Shown piece after piece: positions 44,101 to 45,735 of a stretch of 47,300 bases of DNA. Each line of letters begins with the position of its first letter. Position 1 is the stretch's first letter. Both the position numbers and the translations under genes were made by a program. The notes under the pieces were generated by a model that saw only the letters and a program-made list of their open reading frames with translations, did not search any database and was not told the DNA's origin. The stretch covers positions 1 through 47,300 of the forward strand of contig NZ_JAPMOU010000042.1 in assembly GCF_028858535.1 (NCBI RefSeq), in the 5' to 3' direction. This DNA is from Spartinivicinus poritis (GTDB lineage: Bacteria; Pseudomonadota; Gammaproteobacteria; Pseudomonadales; Zooshikellaceae).

Positions 44101-45724
44101 AGCAGAGCGAATTGCTCATATGCTAAGTGATACCCAGCTGTCATTAGTACTTACCCAGCAACACCTGACGGCACAGCTACCAACTTATGAAGGGCAAGTT
44201 ATTTGCCTTGATAACCCTCATATTATGGCAGCGGTTGCAGGACAAGCTACCACTACGCCTGTGCTTGAACTTGAGCAATCCCCGGCAGATCAGCTGGCTT
44301 ATGTCATGTATACCTCTGGCTCCACTGGATTACCTAAAGGTGTTCAGGTTACCCAGCAAGGTGTGGCACGACTGGTGATGAATAATCAAAGTCTGCCCTT
44401 ATCAGCGGAAACAGTGATGTTGCAGTGTGCATCCGTGACATTTGATGCAGCCACGTTGGAAATGTGGGGACCACTGCTTAACGGTGGTCAATTAGTGCTT
44501 TATCCCGAAGCAATGGTTGATGCACTACAGTTGGCGGATGTGATTAACCAGTATCAGGTGAATATTTTATGGCTGACTTCTGGGCTATTTGATCAGTTTG
44601 TTGCCGCTAATGATGTGCCTTTGCCTGGCTTAAAATATCTCTTTACAGGGGGGGATGTGGTTAACCCCCGCTCGGTTTCGCAGTTTTATCAACAACAGCC
44701 TGGTGTGACAGTAGTTAATGGCTATGGGCCAACTGAAAATGTCACCTTTACCTGCTGTTTTGAAATTCCAAGAAACTGGCCTGCCACTCAACCAATTCCA
44801 ATTGGGCGGCCGATTTCAAATACTCAGGTATATGTTTTGGACTCACAGCAAAGACCGGTTCCTGTTGGTGTTGTAGGTGAGTTGTACGCAGGGGGTGATG
44901 GTGTTGCTAAAGGGTATTTCAATCGACCTGAGCTGACGGAAGAGCGCTTTATTGATAATCCATTTAACTTATTTAGCAATGAACCGAATCAACAGCTATA
45001 TAAGACAGGTGATTTAGTTCGTTGGCAATCTGATGGCACTTTGGTGTTTGTAGGTCGTGTGGATAATCAGGTGAAAATTCGGGGTTATCGTATCGAACTA
45101 GGTGAAATAGAAAATTGCCTGCTAAGTCATGAGCAAGTGATTAATGCCTTGGTAGTGATTAAAAACCTTGAAATAGATGGTGCTAGTAATAAACAAATCA
45201 TTGCTTATTTGGTGACTCAAGATCAAAACGATGCGACCAATGCTCAGCTGGAAACTTATATAAAAGCTCATTTACCTCGCTATATGAAACCTGATGCGTT
45301 GGTGTTGCTAGCATCTTTCCCACTAACAGCCAATGGCAAAATAGATCGTAAAGCACTGCCTGATCCTGTTTATATACACCAAGAAAAGTATGTTGCACCT
45401 GCTAATGAAACGGAGGAAATAATAGCCGAACTGTGGCAACAGTTGTTGGGTATTAATGAGCCAATAAGTACCACAACTAACTTCTTTGATGTTGGAGGCA
45501 ATTCGCTACTTATTATGCGGCTCAATGCAGTGGTTAAATCGACTTTCAGTGTTGACTTAGCCATTAGCTCTGTTTTTGAGCAACCCACCATCAGTCACTT
45601 AAGTGCCCTCGTTGACCAGCAACTTAAAACTGAAGATGACGAACTGCTAAATGAGATTTTGGATCAGGTTGAAGACCTGGAAATCGATGAGTTAGCACAA
45701 CTACTTGAAGACAAAGAACTATAA
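17021..45724 (+). CDS. Giant eight-module non-ribosomal peptide synthetase (9567 aa)
   Basis: Cytoplasmic assembly-line enzyme of about 1 MDa that activates amino acids as adenylates, tethers them to 4'-phosphopantetheine arms and condenses them. Module order by eye: C*-A-T, C-A-T-E, C-A-T, C-A-T, C-A-T, C-A-T, C-A-T-E, C-A-T. Adenylation motif Y-TSGSTGxPKG occurs eight times (Y590, 1659, 3202, 4296, 5411, 6493, 7568, 9097). Carrier serines are at 986, 2043, 3624, 4728, 5822, 6888, 7953 and 9495. ATG 17021 has TAAGGA (17008-17013) 7 nt upstream. There is no thioesterase; the acidic C-terminus (DELLNEILDQVEDLEIDELAQLL) is probably a docking tail to the next NRPS 11 nt downstream. Pockets suggest Val-like, D-Phe, Ile, Ser, cationic(?), Gly, D-aromatic, Val. 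The product is not identified. All domains except the first C keep core motifs. Confidence 0.97.
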   Translation: MKLIWDYLLSQGYGCFAEIESKLQEGVFIRNSLFEISNEIDRNLLLKAAKLCFDQVSCFFFNKNKQKIACDLMPLNLWFDDFSNDENPQGKLKKRAGEDVSQLSNVSEATYSINFQLIKLNADSYQITLQTNAALFSENFCAHYISNVFTIYEKLLINEKYNLHKCIIEINLNDSLNNWLDKVSPINKTELDADQYNYLNNKALQYKSFSENQELNVLHYSLVDNVNDKLHKAAFQLGLTIQQLTAVALAVYLYKINNQQEFSIGVQKNCKKDSSVLGSVYENNSEIATYTPKIDINSTNLQTLVDQVLNSKKDAFRLRDEQYETVIFETAELASHQYQSICVKEISRSIFSNKVPLQLQWNIDQSSSNSTLMVCFRSDVFNTFEAELFAERIVSFISLIQNNIDQQLDMINIVTNTEIDLFKKWNDTTSPYPKELAIHHLFEKQAALTPNSIAVVAGNEELSYQQLNEQANQLAKYLVSQGVSSRKLVGLCLDRSVDFVVSMLAILKAGCAYVPLDSGYPEDRLNYLIKDCQLQWVLTKESLQCCLPESGQKNICVDSIEIQKALTNSSKFKDIELPVVAGSERVYVIYTSGSTGKPKGVSVPHHGVSRLVINNEQVPVSSDTVILQVCSINFDVATFELWGPLLNGGRLVLYPHALIEPALIAESVNSYNVNTLWLTSGLFDQWSATVLPKMPTLKYLLVGGDVVSPKSVRSQYENNPNLTLINGYGPTENTVFSSCFVIPKNWPVNQSVPIGKPLANSQVYVLDKTQSYVPLGIVGELYTGGDGVALGYVNKPELTAERFIKNPFNDDPNDLLYRTGDLVYWQPDGTLAFIGRADNQIKLRGFRIELGEIEIALQNHASVAEGVVTVFEPTPGNKLLVAYVALHSGLTTSSQEIREVLKTQLPEYMVPSAVVMLDNLPLNASGKVDRKALPTPAYQQLVGYDVDYVATTTDTEKVIESAWQQLLGINDPISLEANFFQLGGHSLTAMRLLAQLKQKFSIDLSIHDVFLAKNLHDLAKLVDASEKQKTSTLIKRLETRDRLPLSFSQQQMWTLDQVDGSSSHYNIPLILSLNGKLNKAALTNALVEIANRHESLRTVYQDDGRGAYQSILPKLSSFTLNETDLSSINKAEQQQATIDIQDQEITADYDLQSDLMLRGRLIKFSPVSFQLILTIHHIAADGWSLTIFIKELNHLYNCLVEAKKTSLQELSVQYADYAYWQRSTFTEAVLAQQINYWKEQLNGIPELHGLPIDKVRPNKQSFAGGHYCVDVDQSDIDKFKALCQEQGATLFMGLFAVLSALVSRYSNERDVVIGTVTANRDTTDISELIGFFVNTLVLRTNLSDSPSFISLLSQCKENTLNAFSNHQLPFEKLVEEIQPVRSLSHHPLFQIMLVLQNTDQEKYQLTDLEIAQEQPQITKAKFDLVLNAIESEGKLRLSWEYSADLFEYETIERFASHFIQLMKVCVDNPQTDILQCSLLTDAEKQLLVNEWSNANEKKYTQRNHLIHQIFEQQVEARPTAKAISFRDHSLSYSKLNKQANQLAHFLKEHGVMPGDLVGVFIDRSIDLFTSILGILKAGGAYLPLDIAYPKERLQHMVEDSRLSLVITKNTFKECFPKTKAELLCLDNKQTASGIAQSADTNIDVSQNNLTAKSLAYTIYTSGSTGKPKGVLLNHEGLVNLAFAQRELLSVNPSSRVLQFASISFDAATWEWVMTLSSGAQLFVYDEDVIKSGELLSTAIKQDKISHATLPPALLPALNVDDWSNVKTLVVAGESCSSDMVALWSKNRDFINAYGPTESTVCASLGKIDSNYPLIHIGKPLPGVQTYVLDEFKQPVPIGVLGELYIGGVGVANGYLNQPELTAEKFVVSPFGKNNYDKLYRTGDLVRWLPDGNLEFAGRIDHQIKIRGFRIELGEIEACLLNIEAIKECYILVREDKTNHKKLVAYVALNENGQITETQISEILKQQLPSYMVPSAIVILSALPLTSNGKVNRKALPTPNYQANENYVAPKHLVEKLLCEVWQAVLKQEKVGIHDNFFAIGGDSILAIQVASRVLRKGYQLSTRKIFEYQTIAELSRHIKQINNKQEDNKAITGTQDLLPIQYAFLHEDNVDQHYFNQAMRIQLLAAVTEHQLLQALTAVYKRHAVFRLSFLKQNDKWVAEYKDDITVEAINNSIISQQHSDDFEDLVKQAHNSFDLAHPLLSNVILGSVGTNSREMLWVIHHLIVDGVSWRILLQDLSTALDQIQNNQEIDLGKNTSSYQAWGNWLQSFSQSEQLQAEYQYWLNTANTNIPRLPVDKVITTPDEDTCHNSRVISVKLGAAASRVLIQQANQCYHTQINDLLLTALLLTIAEWQESDAIRLALEGHGREELNSQLDLSETIGWFTTTFPVVLTSVDGGIGQQIKSVKEQLRAVPNKGLGYDVLRYLNKDADLNSTSPLELIFNYLGQFENKQLENKELNSDKTDSALILEGSFENTGDWVSNNRQRSHRLSIVGIMTNGQLQLDWDYNRCEYHDATIETIANRYIEHLNSIIEHCFNSPAQSTPSDFPLVNINQDRLDSLQAKYQIQDLYPCTPMQQGMLFHNQLNTASGMYMTQMILRLGQVNASALKQAWCQLIDRHAVLRTAFVHLEQGQPLQLVEHHIEELPWQEIDWSALSAADYQQQWDNLLLVEKQQQINVSQAPLMRFVLVKQADEMFHLVWTHFHALLDGWCIPLLLKDLSALYEANQLNKTAELAPVVPYRHYISWLNQQNKHEAKSYWQAYLAGFAEPTLLNMPSYYPYEQPYEQPYEQPYEQSCEQNKAADDSGQQISLLNGSLSARLQDAAKQAQVTLSSVFQSAWGALLARYCNTADVVYGTTRSGRTDQISDVESIVGLFINSLPTRITIPEEESAVESWLQSVHASQINHDQFSHSSLTDIHKWSEIENEQKLFNSILVFENYPFDDYRQWSEGESYQLPLKDINAIEQTNYPIAIVIIPGKQIQVKALYDTDQLSAGFVRQLLDHLVQLLNAIAKDVSQPVQQLSLLSDEQVDQQVKQWNNTSTTYPAHKSINTLFEDQLKYSKQKTAVVFGETQLTYAELNCKANQLANYLIEQGVHAETLVGIYLDRSVDLIIAMLAIIKAGGAYVPLDPEQGSDRLADIIADCGTNIILTSSNLAKQIVNNQSEHLTICLDDDLIITELEQQISDEVVNQPIITSQNLAYVIYTSGSTGKPKGVAVEQQSILRLVLNSDYVPFKSTDVVAQASNHSFDAATFEVWGALLNGARLVYVPKATLLSPAKLQQQLINDRITTLFITTALFNVMAEQNPCGFKSLKYLLFGGEAVSVAHVNKVLVAEGKPKHLLHVYGPTENTTFSTYYEVTQAQDIYPIGSPIANSTAYVLDRWLNILPSGVVGELYLGGDGVARAYLNRPELTAERFIDSPFSVSKTHEKLYKTGDLVYWNDEGQLIYVNRIDNQIKLRGFRIELDDIATVLSHISGIADNYVMLREDTVGDKKLVAYVVLDNQSEFYKSTLNESALDKDTLNINDAVDAQDESVRNKVHEIKAILAEKLPSYMQPSAIEVLSALPLNANGKVDYRALPQPNYYEDQTNFSALTTLTEATLSTIWSNLLKTTVNNGSASFFSLGGHSLLAMQLVAAIRKQFAIEIAINQIFEHAILCDQAKLIDQLIAQQQTCLPEIQSNASQDLCQLSYAQQRLWFIDQMEGGSAHYNMPLAFRLKGDVNLSVLNKALATIIERHEVLRTCFINKSGDVYQQVQAMPEKWQLLLVDLQTVDKYKQEKTILDLQQEEADKPFNLSTDLLLRGLLIKLDTTDVVLLLTMHHIASDGWSLGLLMDEISQLYLAYNNNNEAALANLSIQYRDYALWQRSSQVSQLLDTQLSFWKKQLANLPAVHNLPLDKPRPVTQSYQGQWHYCQLTNQVTDQFKGLCQQQGVTLFMGLHAAFSVLLARYSGDNDIVVGTPIANRDQQSLAELIGFFVNTLVLRLDLVDNPSYLQLLEQTKNTALNAYANQQVPFEQLVEVLQPARDLSYHPLFQVMLVLNSRQQAMQLENISCTPMPLTASRAQFDLMLTVEELEDGLALAWEYNTDLFHANTIEQMAVQFNRLLESIIQTPEQPVLSLSLLTEVAACQVLTEWNNTAVDFPDHSCIHQLFEKQVEQSPDAVAIRFERQALTYQALNERANQLANYLVQLEVKPDQLVGICLERSIDMVVAILAVLKAGGAYVPLDPSYPTDRLAYMLEDSQASVLISHSGLVSKLTLSANQLLCLDDDQVQQQLTCQPVANPDIQRIGLTATHLAYVIYTSGSTGKPKGVMNQHRGLVNRIHWMQKQFGLKATDNVLQKTPFGFDVSIWEYCWPLVTGASVVMAKPEGHKDVDYLLDTIEQAGITVMHFVPPMLATFIADGRYQHRTPSLRLVVCSGEALAVDVQNRFLANHHAELYNLYGPTEAAIDVSCWQCQPNFVGRSVPIGKPIDNTQLYVLDAQLKPVPIGVVGELFIGGTGLARGYFNRDELTAERFLPNPFAKANSGQEPRIYRTGDLARWLPDGTIEYLGRIDHQVKLRGFRIELGEIETLLGSISGVSNCVVIAREDQPGDKRLVAYVVPTAKTKVPTAKMKVPTAQSQHELAEGAADEAVLGESALNETKWIASLQQTLSEQLPDYMVPVGWVVLDALPLTPNGKVDRKALPAPKLQTATHYEAPQTTTEKVLAALWQQLLNTEEPVGCHANFFALGGHSLLAIRLIAELRDQFKKEVNVRCIFTHPTLASLAQFIDSAHLDEGQVPAITKVDRQSLLPLSYAQQRLWFLTQLEEDSSLYNMPIAVQLLGVLNIDALNQALNQLISRHESLRTCFAVEEGEAYQVIQAELEAFTLNQVDLQLAGCVDKEGTGKGGEQQAQQLAQLRLAEAEKPFDLQQGLMIRGQLVALEPEKHVLLLTLHHIAGDAVSLDILMGELESLYQAYCLGEEAPLPALPIQYADYAVWQRNWLQGDVLQQQLDYWAAQLVDLPDVHSLPLDMPRPKEQSYAGDIYQQAVPTELAASFRDFCQAQSVTLFMGLQAAFALLLSRYSGETDIVMGTPVANREQLEIEALVGFFVNTLVLRTDLSGNPQFTELLARCRETALDAYAHQQVPFEQLVEVLQPNRHLSHHPLFQVMLAVQTQGAAKQQLGDLVLEELEETSPTAKFDLTLNVLDSQADGQLTFYWEYCTELFAADTITRMSQHLINLLQSIVSQPAQAIQQLSILTQTEQQALLVQGQAAKHWPINQCIHEQVEQQAATTPEAIALVLEGDTLSYAELNQQANQLAHWLVQQGVGPDVLVGMCLERSMAMIVTILAVHKAGGAYVPLDVSYPVDRLNYMVSDSGCQLVITERAQQSKLESVEADSVYWDDSAFHSQLAAQPVSNLSVAQTGVTPSNLAYVIYTSGSTGKPKGVMIEHQALVSHVQSIVQAYGITAEDRVLQFSNIGFDAAVEQVFEALTTGASLYIRPAELWTSAEFVSWLQTNPITITEFPPMYAKALLEPVLTDTAFWQGTSLSRLVVSGDVLPPDFAEGWLTGPAQQQCQLINNYGPTETTISSTLYWLNAGNADQPAGGGVSVPIGRATLDTEVYVVDSQQQLVPVGVPGELLIGGVGLARGYLNRPELTAEKFMTHPFSSEPEARVYRTGDLVRWLANGELEFFGRLDTQVKLRGFRIELGEIETALRHQDAVHDAVVLVREDEPGDKQLVAYVVPADAATITAEHSAFIDLLRQQLQDQLPDFMIPAAWVVLAEFPVNANGKLDRKALPAPEYMAGDDYVVPATETEAQLAVIWQEVLELNNPVSAQANFFKLGGHSLLAVRLVAKIRELFGAELSIKQVFISATLANMAKEIASLTTSCAPAIKPVDRSAPLPLSFAQQRLWFIQQLEGGAFYNMPGVYKLTGRLNKQALSDALATIVTRHEVLRTCFIEEKGQALQLIQAAPQQLNLKTVDLTTLTANQRELQLKRLIQMEADRPFDLSHDLLLRCQLINLTQNEAVLLLTMHHIASDGWSTDVLLAELTALYQAYCQGELSPLPALPIQYADYAVWQRNWLQGEVLQQQLDYWAAQLVGLPDVHSLPLDKPRPKEQSYVGALCQQAIPVELASAFREFCQAQGVTLFMGLQAAFALLLSRYSGETDIVMGTPVANREQLETEALIGFFVNTLVLRTDLSGNPQFTELLARCRETALDAYAHQQLPFEQLVEVLQPSRELSHHPLFQVMLLVQEQVVVKQQVGELLVEELAEAAPVAKFDLSLNILGDQAGGLVCYWEYCMDLFEASTIERMAASFNQLLISLLASPEQNVFSLPMLSAAEQRRLLMDYNKTAAEYPKAVSLPGLFEAQVARTPDAIAVTFNNKSLTYAALNQQANQLAVILQAQGVGPDQLVGVYLERSIDMVVALLATVKAGGAYVPLDPNYPQDRIQYMLADSEPVVVLTSTALQATLSAMSVAANTLCLDVPTIKQQLGSQGFIENPVVAGFTAQHLAYVIYTSGSTGKPKGIAIEHQSLVNFLLSMQQQPGLTVGDRLLAVTSICFDIHTLELYLPLITGGELVVAGSADTLNPDALTNLLERHQVNVMQATPATWQMLISNGWQPSVNLKMICGGEALNSALKTALQPEDSIELWNVYGPTETTVWSSVQRLTAKQTAITIGHPIANTQFYIVNSQMQPVPEGVTGELYIGGDGLARGYLNRPKLTEERFVLNPFNDDPNSRLYRTGDVARWLANGEVDYIGRIDHQVKIRGFRIELGEIEAALLSHEAVSEAVTCDVLNEEQTDRQLVSYLVLASTADGDKQVVEASIYDHVKAQLPAYMVPSALVVLDKLPLTPNGKVDRKALPKPTLQQVQQVYIAPETATEEKLAGLWADVLGIKEPISREANFFELGGHSLVAIRLLAVIRDAFDLSLTVKSIFTTPVLRDFAAQLEKAQPEALEVHKLPTLQEQVRPSQIPLSYAQQRLWFVHQMEGGSQQYHMPASLQLKGVTRSDILRTALTLLVDRHEVLRTTYHNNDNGIAYQKVNSAPEVFPLVEVDLSGLSDTEQAQEVACYQQTFTEKGFNLSEDLMFRVAWLKLSESESVLLFVMHHIASDGWSADVFITELSQCYNALCLGSQPQLAPLPLQYADYAIWQRAWLQGDYLDDHLTYWRQQLSGAPDIHSLPLDKPRPAVQVYTGDVVETQLTSQLTSRFVELCQKQGATLFMGLNTVLSLLLSRYSGDQDILIGTPVANRDQLELSSLVGFFVNNLVIRTQVDLNHSFIELLTQTRTTALEAYEHQQVSFEHLVEAIQPNRHLSHHPLFQVMLAVQNTPAGKLELNEVDWENIPAKTTVTAFDLTLNVEETAQGLGLSWEYNTSLFERSTIARMAEHFAVLLENIVVAPSAPAHQLQCINVEEQQQLLALGHTELTPEHTGVSGLCIQQLFEQQVKVRPDSTALRFDTQTVSYAELNRRANQLAHYLVEQGIKPDSLVGICCERSIELIVSLLGVLKAGGAYVPLDPTYPEERLSYMISNSGLSLVITQQHLIKQLPVEPSLNLLVIDQSDTTQQLENYPQTNTAPATLGLEPSHLAYVIYTSGSTGKPKGVMLQHAGLVNLAISQQQFFQIKNSSRVLQFASFSFDAATFEWAGALNAGAELVLVSQEVVQSAELLTEVVNQQQVTHTTLPPSLLSVLDINEWQGVDHLLVAGEHCPLPLVQQWSVGRHMVNGYGPSESTVCTTAAALAPENIQVAIGRPLPGINVYVLDSHRQLVPQGVIGELYISGTGLARGYLNRSDLTAERFIQSPLDPDVTLYRTGDLVRWLPSGELEFQGRVDHQVKLRGFRIELEEVTSALLKQPLVKEAYVMVREDQAGDKRLVAYWTSADDAAEENATATLRQLLKQQLPGYMIPSAFVPLDKLPLNPNGKVERKQLPIPDYSLMSDNYQAAQTAAEMALCEVWQNVLGISQVGVNDNFFALGGDSILAIQVASQAKQAGYQLATRQLFEHQTIAELALYVEEVTNTASQQSVKGEQLLLPIQQHFFTGDQADLYHFNQAQWLTVPSGVNEPALLQLLAALYQRHDVLRLAFVQQEGQWQGHYLEDYQHRITESLWIEDCRDLAESVLPDHIAALAEKAQASLSLGQEGTLCRWVWCQLPEGLPDQLLWVMHHLIVDGVSWRILIQDWEQGLERWLQQQPIQLLDKTHSYQQWGQLLHDYSESGVLADERDYWLKVLNTPVKPLPLHQHLPEESLEQNRQTVMVKLDSSLTKQLLGEANQCYHTQINDLLLTALLEALTIWDGDKSIRIDLEGHGREVDLPGLTKNIDLSQTVGWFTSLYPVVLTKEPSVKDLNHSWGMLIQGVKEQLRAVPNKGIGFGLLRYLAHDPEIVKAHVSSEIVFNYLGQFTADTDEQADASPFNHLGREVSARRVREHRLEITGIVVNDELEFSFGFDPRELPADLPQSLANYYLVCLTKLISHCLNRKGGHTPSDFALVNLSAEQIGLLDSTYPEFVDIYPSTPMQQGLLMHSSLESASGMYMCQQQLVFEGLNKQRFKQAWERLVARHDILRTGFTEINDGELLQVVHQQVDLPWQVLDWRQATAEQQAQQLGELLKLERTTPFTVDHPPLMRFVLVQESDNRCRFIWTNHHALLDGWCLPMVFEEVLSHYLALTAGEDAVLPAAVPYRHYISWLSSQTQDEAKAYWQDYLAEFAAPTQLDLITEQPAGSVTAEGAELSCLLSQQLSEQLVQLAKQAQVTLSTVVQGAWALLMSWYSGDQDVVFGCTRSGRNIQLPGVERMMGLFINSLPVRVVVDDLSQPVKVWLQAIHLSQKDHDRFCHSALTDIQQWSDLSSGEALFNTLVVVENYPVEKALAQDEQTPHQPKLIESIGEEQTSYPITLTVMPDEIIEVKWLYQPQQVATSSIKQVAEHFEQLLKAMVENINQPLAALSLLTQQEQQQLHDWNQTRREYPRQLNLAELFALAVSQSPSRIALVYREQQLSYQVLDQQANQLANYLVSQGVQLGQLIGLCVERSVESVVALLAIVKAGAAYVPLDPDYPAERIAHMLSDTQLSLVLTQQHLTAQLPTYEGQVICLDNPHIMAAVAGQATTTPVLELEQSPADQLAYVMYTSGSTGLPKGVQVTQQGVARLVMNNQSLPLSAETVMLQCASVTFDAATLEMWGPLLNGGQLVLYPEAMVDALQLADVINQYQVNILWLTSGLFDQFVAANDVPLPGLKYLFTGGDVVNPRSVSQFYQQQPGVTVVNGYGPTENVTFTCCFEIPRNWPATQPIPIGRPISNTQVYVLDSQQRPVPVGVVGELYAGGDGVAKGYFNRPELTEERFIDNPFNLFSNEPNQQLYKTGDLVRWQSDGTLVFVGRVDNQVKIRGYRIELGEIENCLLSHEQVINALVVIKNLEIDGASNKQIIAYLVTQDQNDATNAQLETYIKAHLPRYMKPDALVLLASFPLTANGKIDRKALPDPVYIHQEKYVAPANETEEIIAELWQQLLGINEPISTTTNFFDVGGNSLLIMRLNAVVKSTFSVDLAISSVFEQPTISHLSALVDQQLKTEDDELLNEILDQVEDLEIDELAQLLEDKEL
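20144..24700 (+). other. NRPS module 2: C, A (Phe), T, E
   Basis: Residues 1042 to about 2560. The C domain has H1176-H1177xxxD1181-G (HHIAADGWS, LCL type). A-domain pocket D-A-W-T-V-A-A-V-C(-K) is a textbook phenylalanine code (GrsA/TycA-like). Carrier S2043 is in GGDSI, the form seen before epimerases. The epimerase (about 2095-2545) has H2221-H2222 in HHLIVDGVSWR plus EGHGRE, GWFTT and NYLGQF motifs, all intact. Predicted to add D-Phe. Confidence 0.88.
24701..28060 (+). other. NRPS module 3: C (DCL type), A (Ile), T
   Basis: Residues about 2561-3680. The condensation domain starts DLYPCTPMQQGML, as expected for a domain accepting a D-configured donor. Its motif is F2702-H2703-ALL-D2707-G, keeping the catalytic second histidine but with Phe for the first. 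A 12-bp tandem repeat is embedded in it. A pocket D-A-F-F-L-G-V-T-F(-K) resembles isoleucine codes. A long acidic/Ser-Asn insertion precedes the A10 motif (about 3505-3540). Carrier serine S3624. Confidence 0.82.
25352..25411 (+). repeat. 12-bp in-frame tandem repeat in NRPS C domain
   Basis: Four perfect copies of ccatacgaacag (25352-25399) followed by a degenerate one (25400-25411, tcatgcgagcaa), encoding PYEQ repeats in the linker between the two lobes of the module 3 condensation domain. Copy number may vary by slippage without breaking the frame. Confidence 0.95.
28061..31372 (+). other. NRPS module 4: C (LCL), A (Ser), T
   Basis: Residues 3681-4784. The C domain has H3816-H3817 in HHIASDGWS. 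A pocket reads D-V-W-H-V-S-L-I-D(-K), close to the serine code DVWHLSLIDK; FDVSIWEYCWPL and GPTEAAIDVS are typical of Ser-activating domains. A 21-bp tandem repeat (30806-30868) lies in a linker before A10. Carrier S4728. Confidence 0.85.
30806..30868 (+). repeat. 21-bp in-frame tandem repeat in NRPS A domain linker
   Basis: Three copies (30806-30826, 30827-30847, 30848-30868) of a 21-nt unit encoding VPTAKTK-like heptads, the last copy more diverged. It sits in an exposed linker between the A-domain core and the A10 motif of module 4. Confidence 0.9.
31373..34645 (+). other. NRPS module 5: C (LCL, HHxxxDA), A (unknown, acidic pocket), T
   Basis: Residues 4785-5875. C motif H4929-H4930-IAG-D4934-A: the usual final glycine is alanine. 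A pocket D-A-E-E-V-S-N-I-S(-K) matches no code I know; two glutamates in the pocket suggest a cationic side chain (Lys, Orn, Dab or Arg). Core A motifs are intact, carrier S5822. The second half of the C domain is nearly identical in DNA to that of module 6. Confidence 0.78.
34646..37858 (+). other. NRPS module 6: C (LCL), A (Gly), T
   Basis: Residues 5876-6946. C motif H6010-H6011-IAS-D6015-G. A pocket D-I-L-Q-I-G-V-V-W(-K) is close to the glycine code DILQLGLIWK. Carrier S6888. The C-A junction (35840-36057) reappears almost unchanged in the next NRPS gene. Confidence 0.83.
37859..42440 (+). other. NRPS module 7: C (LCL), A (aromatic), T, E
   Basis: Residues 6947 to about 8475. C motif H7083-H7084-IAS-D7088-G. 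A pocket D-A-F-T-L-A-G-V-C(-K) is related to Phe/Tyr codes. Carrier S7953 in GGDSI. The epimerase (about 8005-8460) has H8139-H8140LIVD8144G, EGHGRE, GWFTS and NYLGQF intact. The whole module is a sister of module 2. Predicted to add a D-aromatic residue. Confidence 0.83.
42441..45724 (+). other. NRPS module 8: C (DCL type), A (Val), T, docking tail
   Basis: Residues about 8475-9567. The C domain has VDIYPSTPMQQGLL and H8617-H8618-ALL-D8622-G, matching the upstream epimerase. A pocket D-A-L-W-F-G-G-T-F(-K) is valine-like. A3 is TSGSTGLPKG. The carrier has GGNS (S9495) rather than GGHS. It ends in an acidic helical tail of about 40 residues with no TE or E domain, so the chain passes to the next protein. 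Confidence 0.84.
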
Positions 45725-45735
45725 GGGGTACACGG

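Noticed and set aside
27384-45591. Many 60-90 aa minus-strand ORFs within the NRPS
   Set aside because: Shadows of a continuous, motif-rich coding frame; low-complexity translations, no start signals.
45600-45724. Thioesterase or reductase release domain at the end of the first NRPS
   Set aside because: Only an acidic helical tail follows the last carrier protein; no GxSxG or NAD-binding motif.
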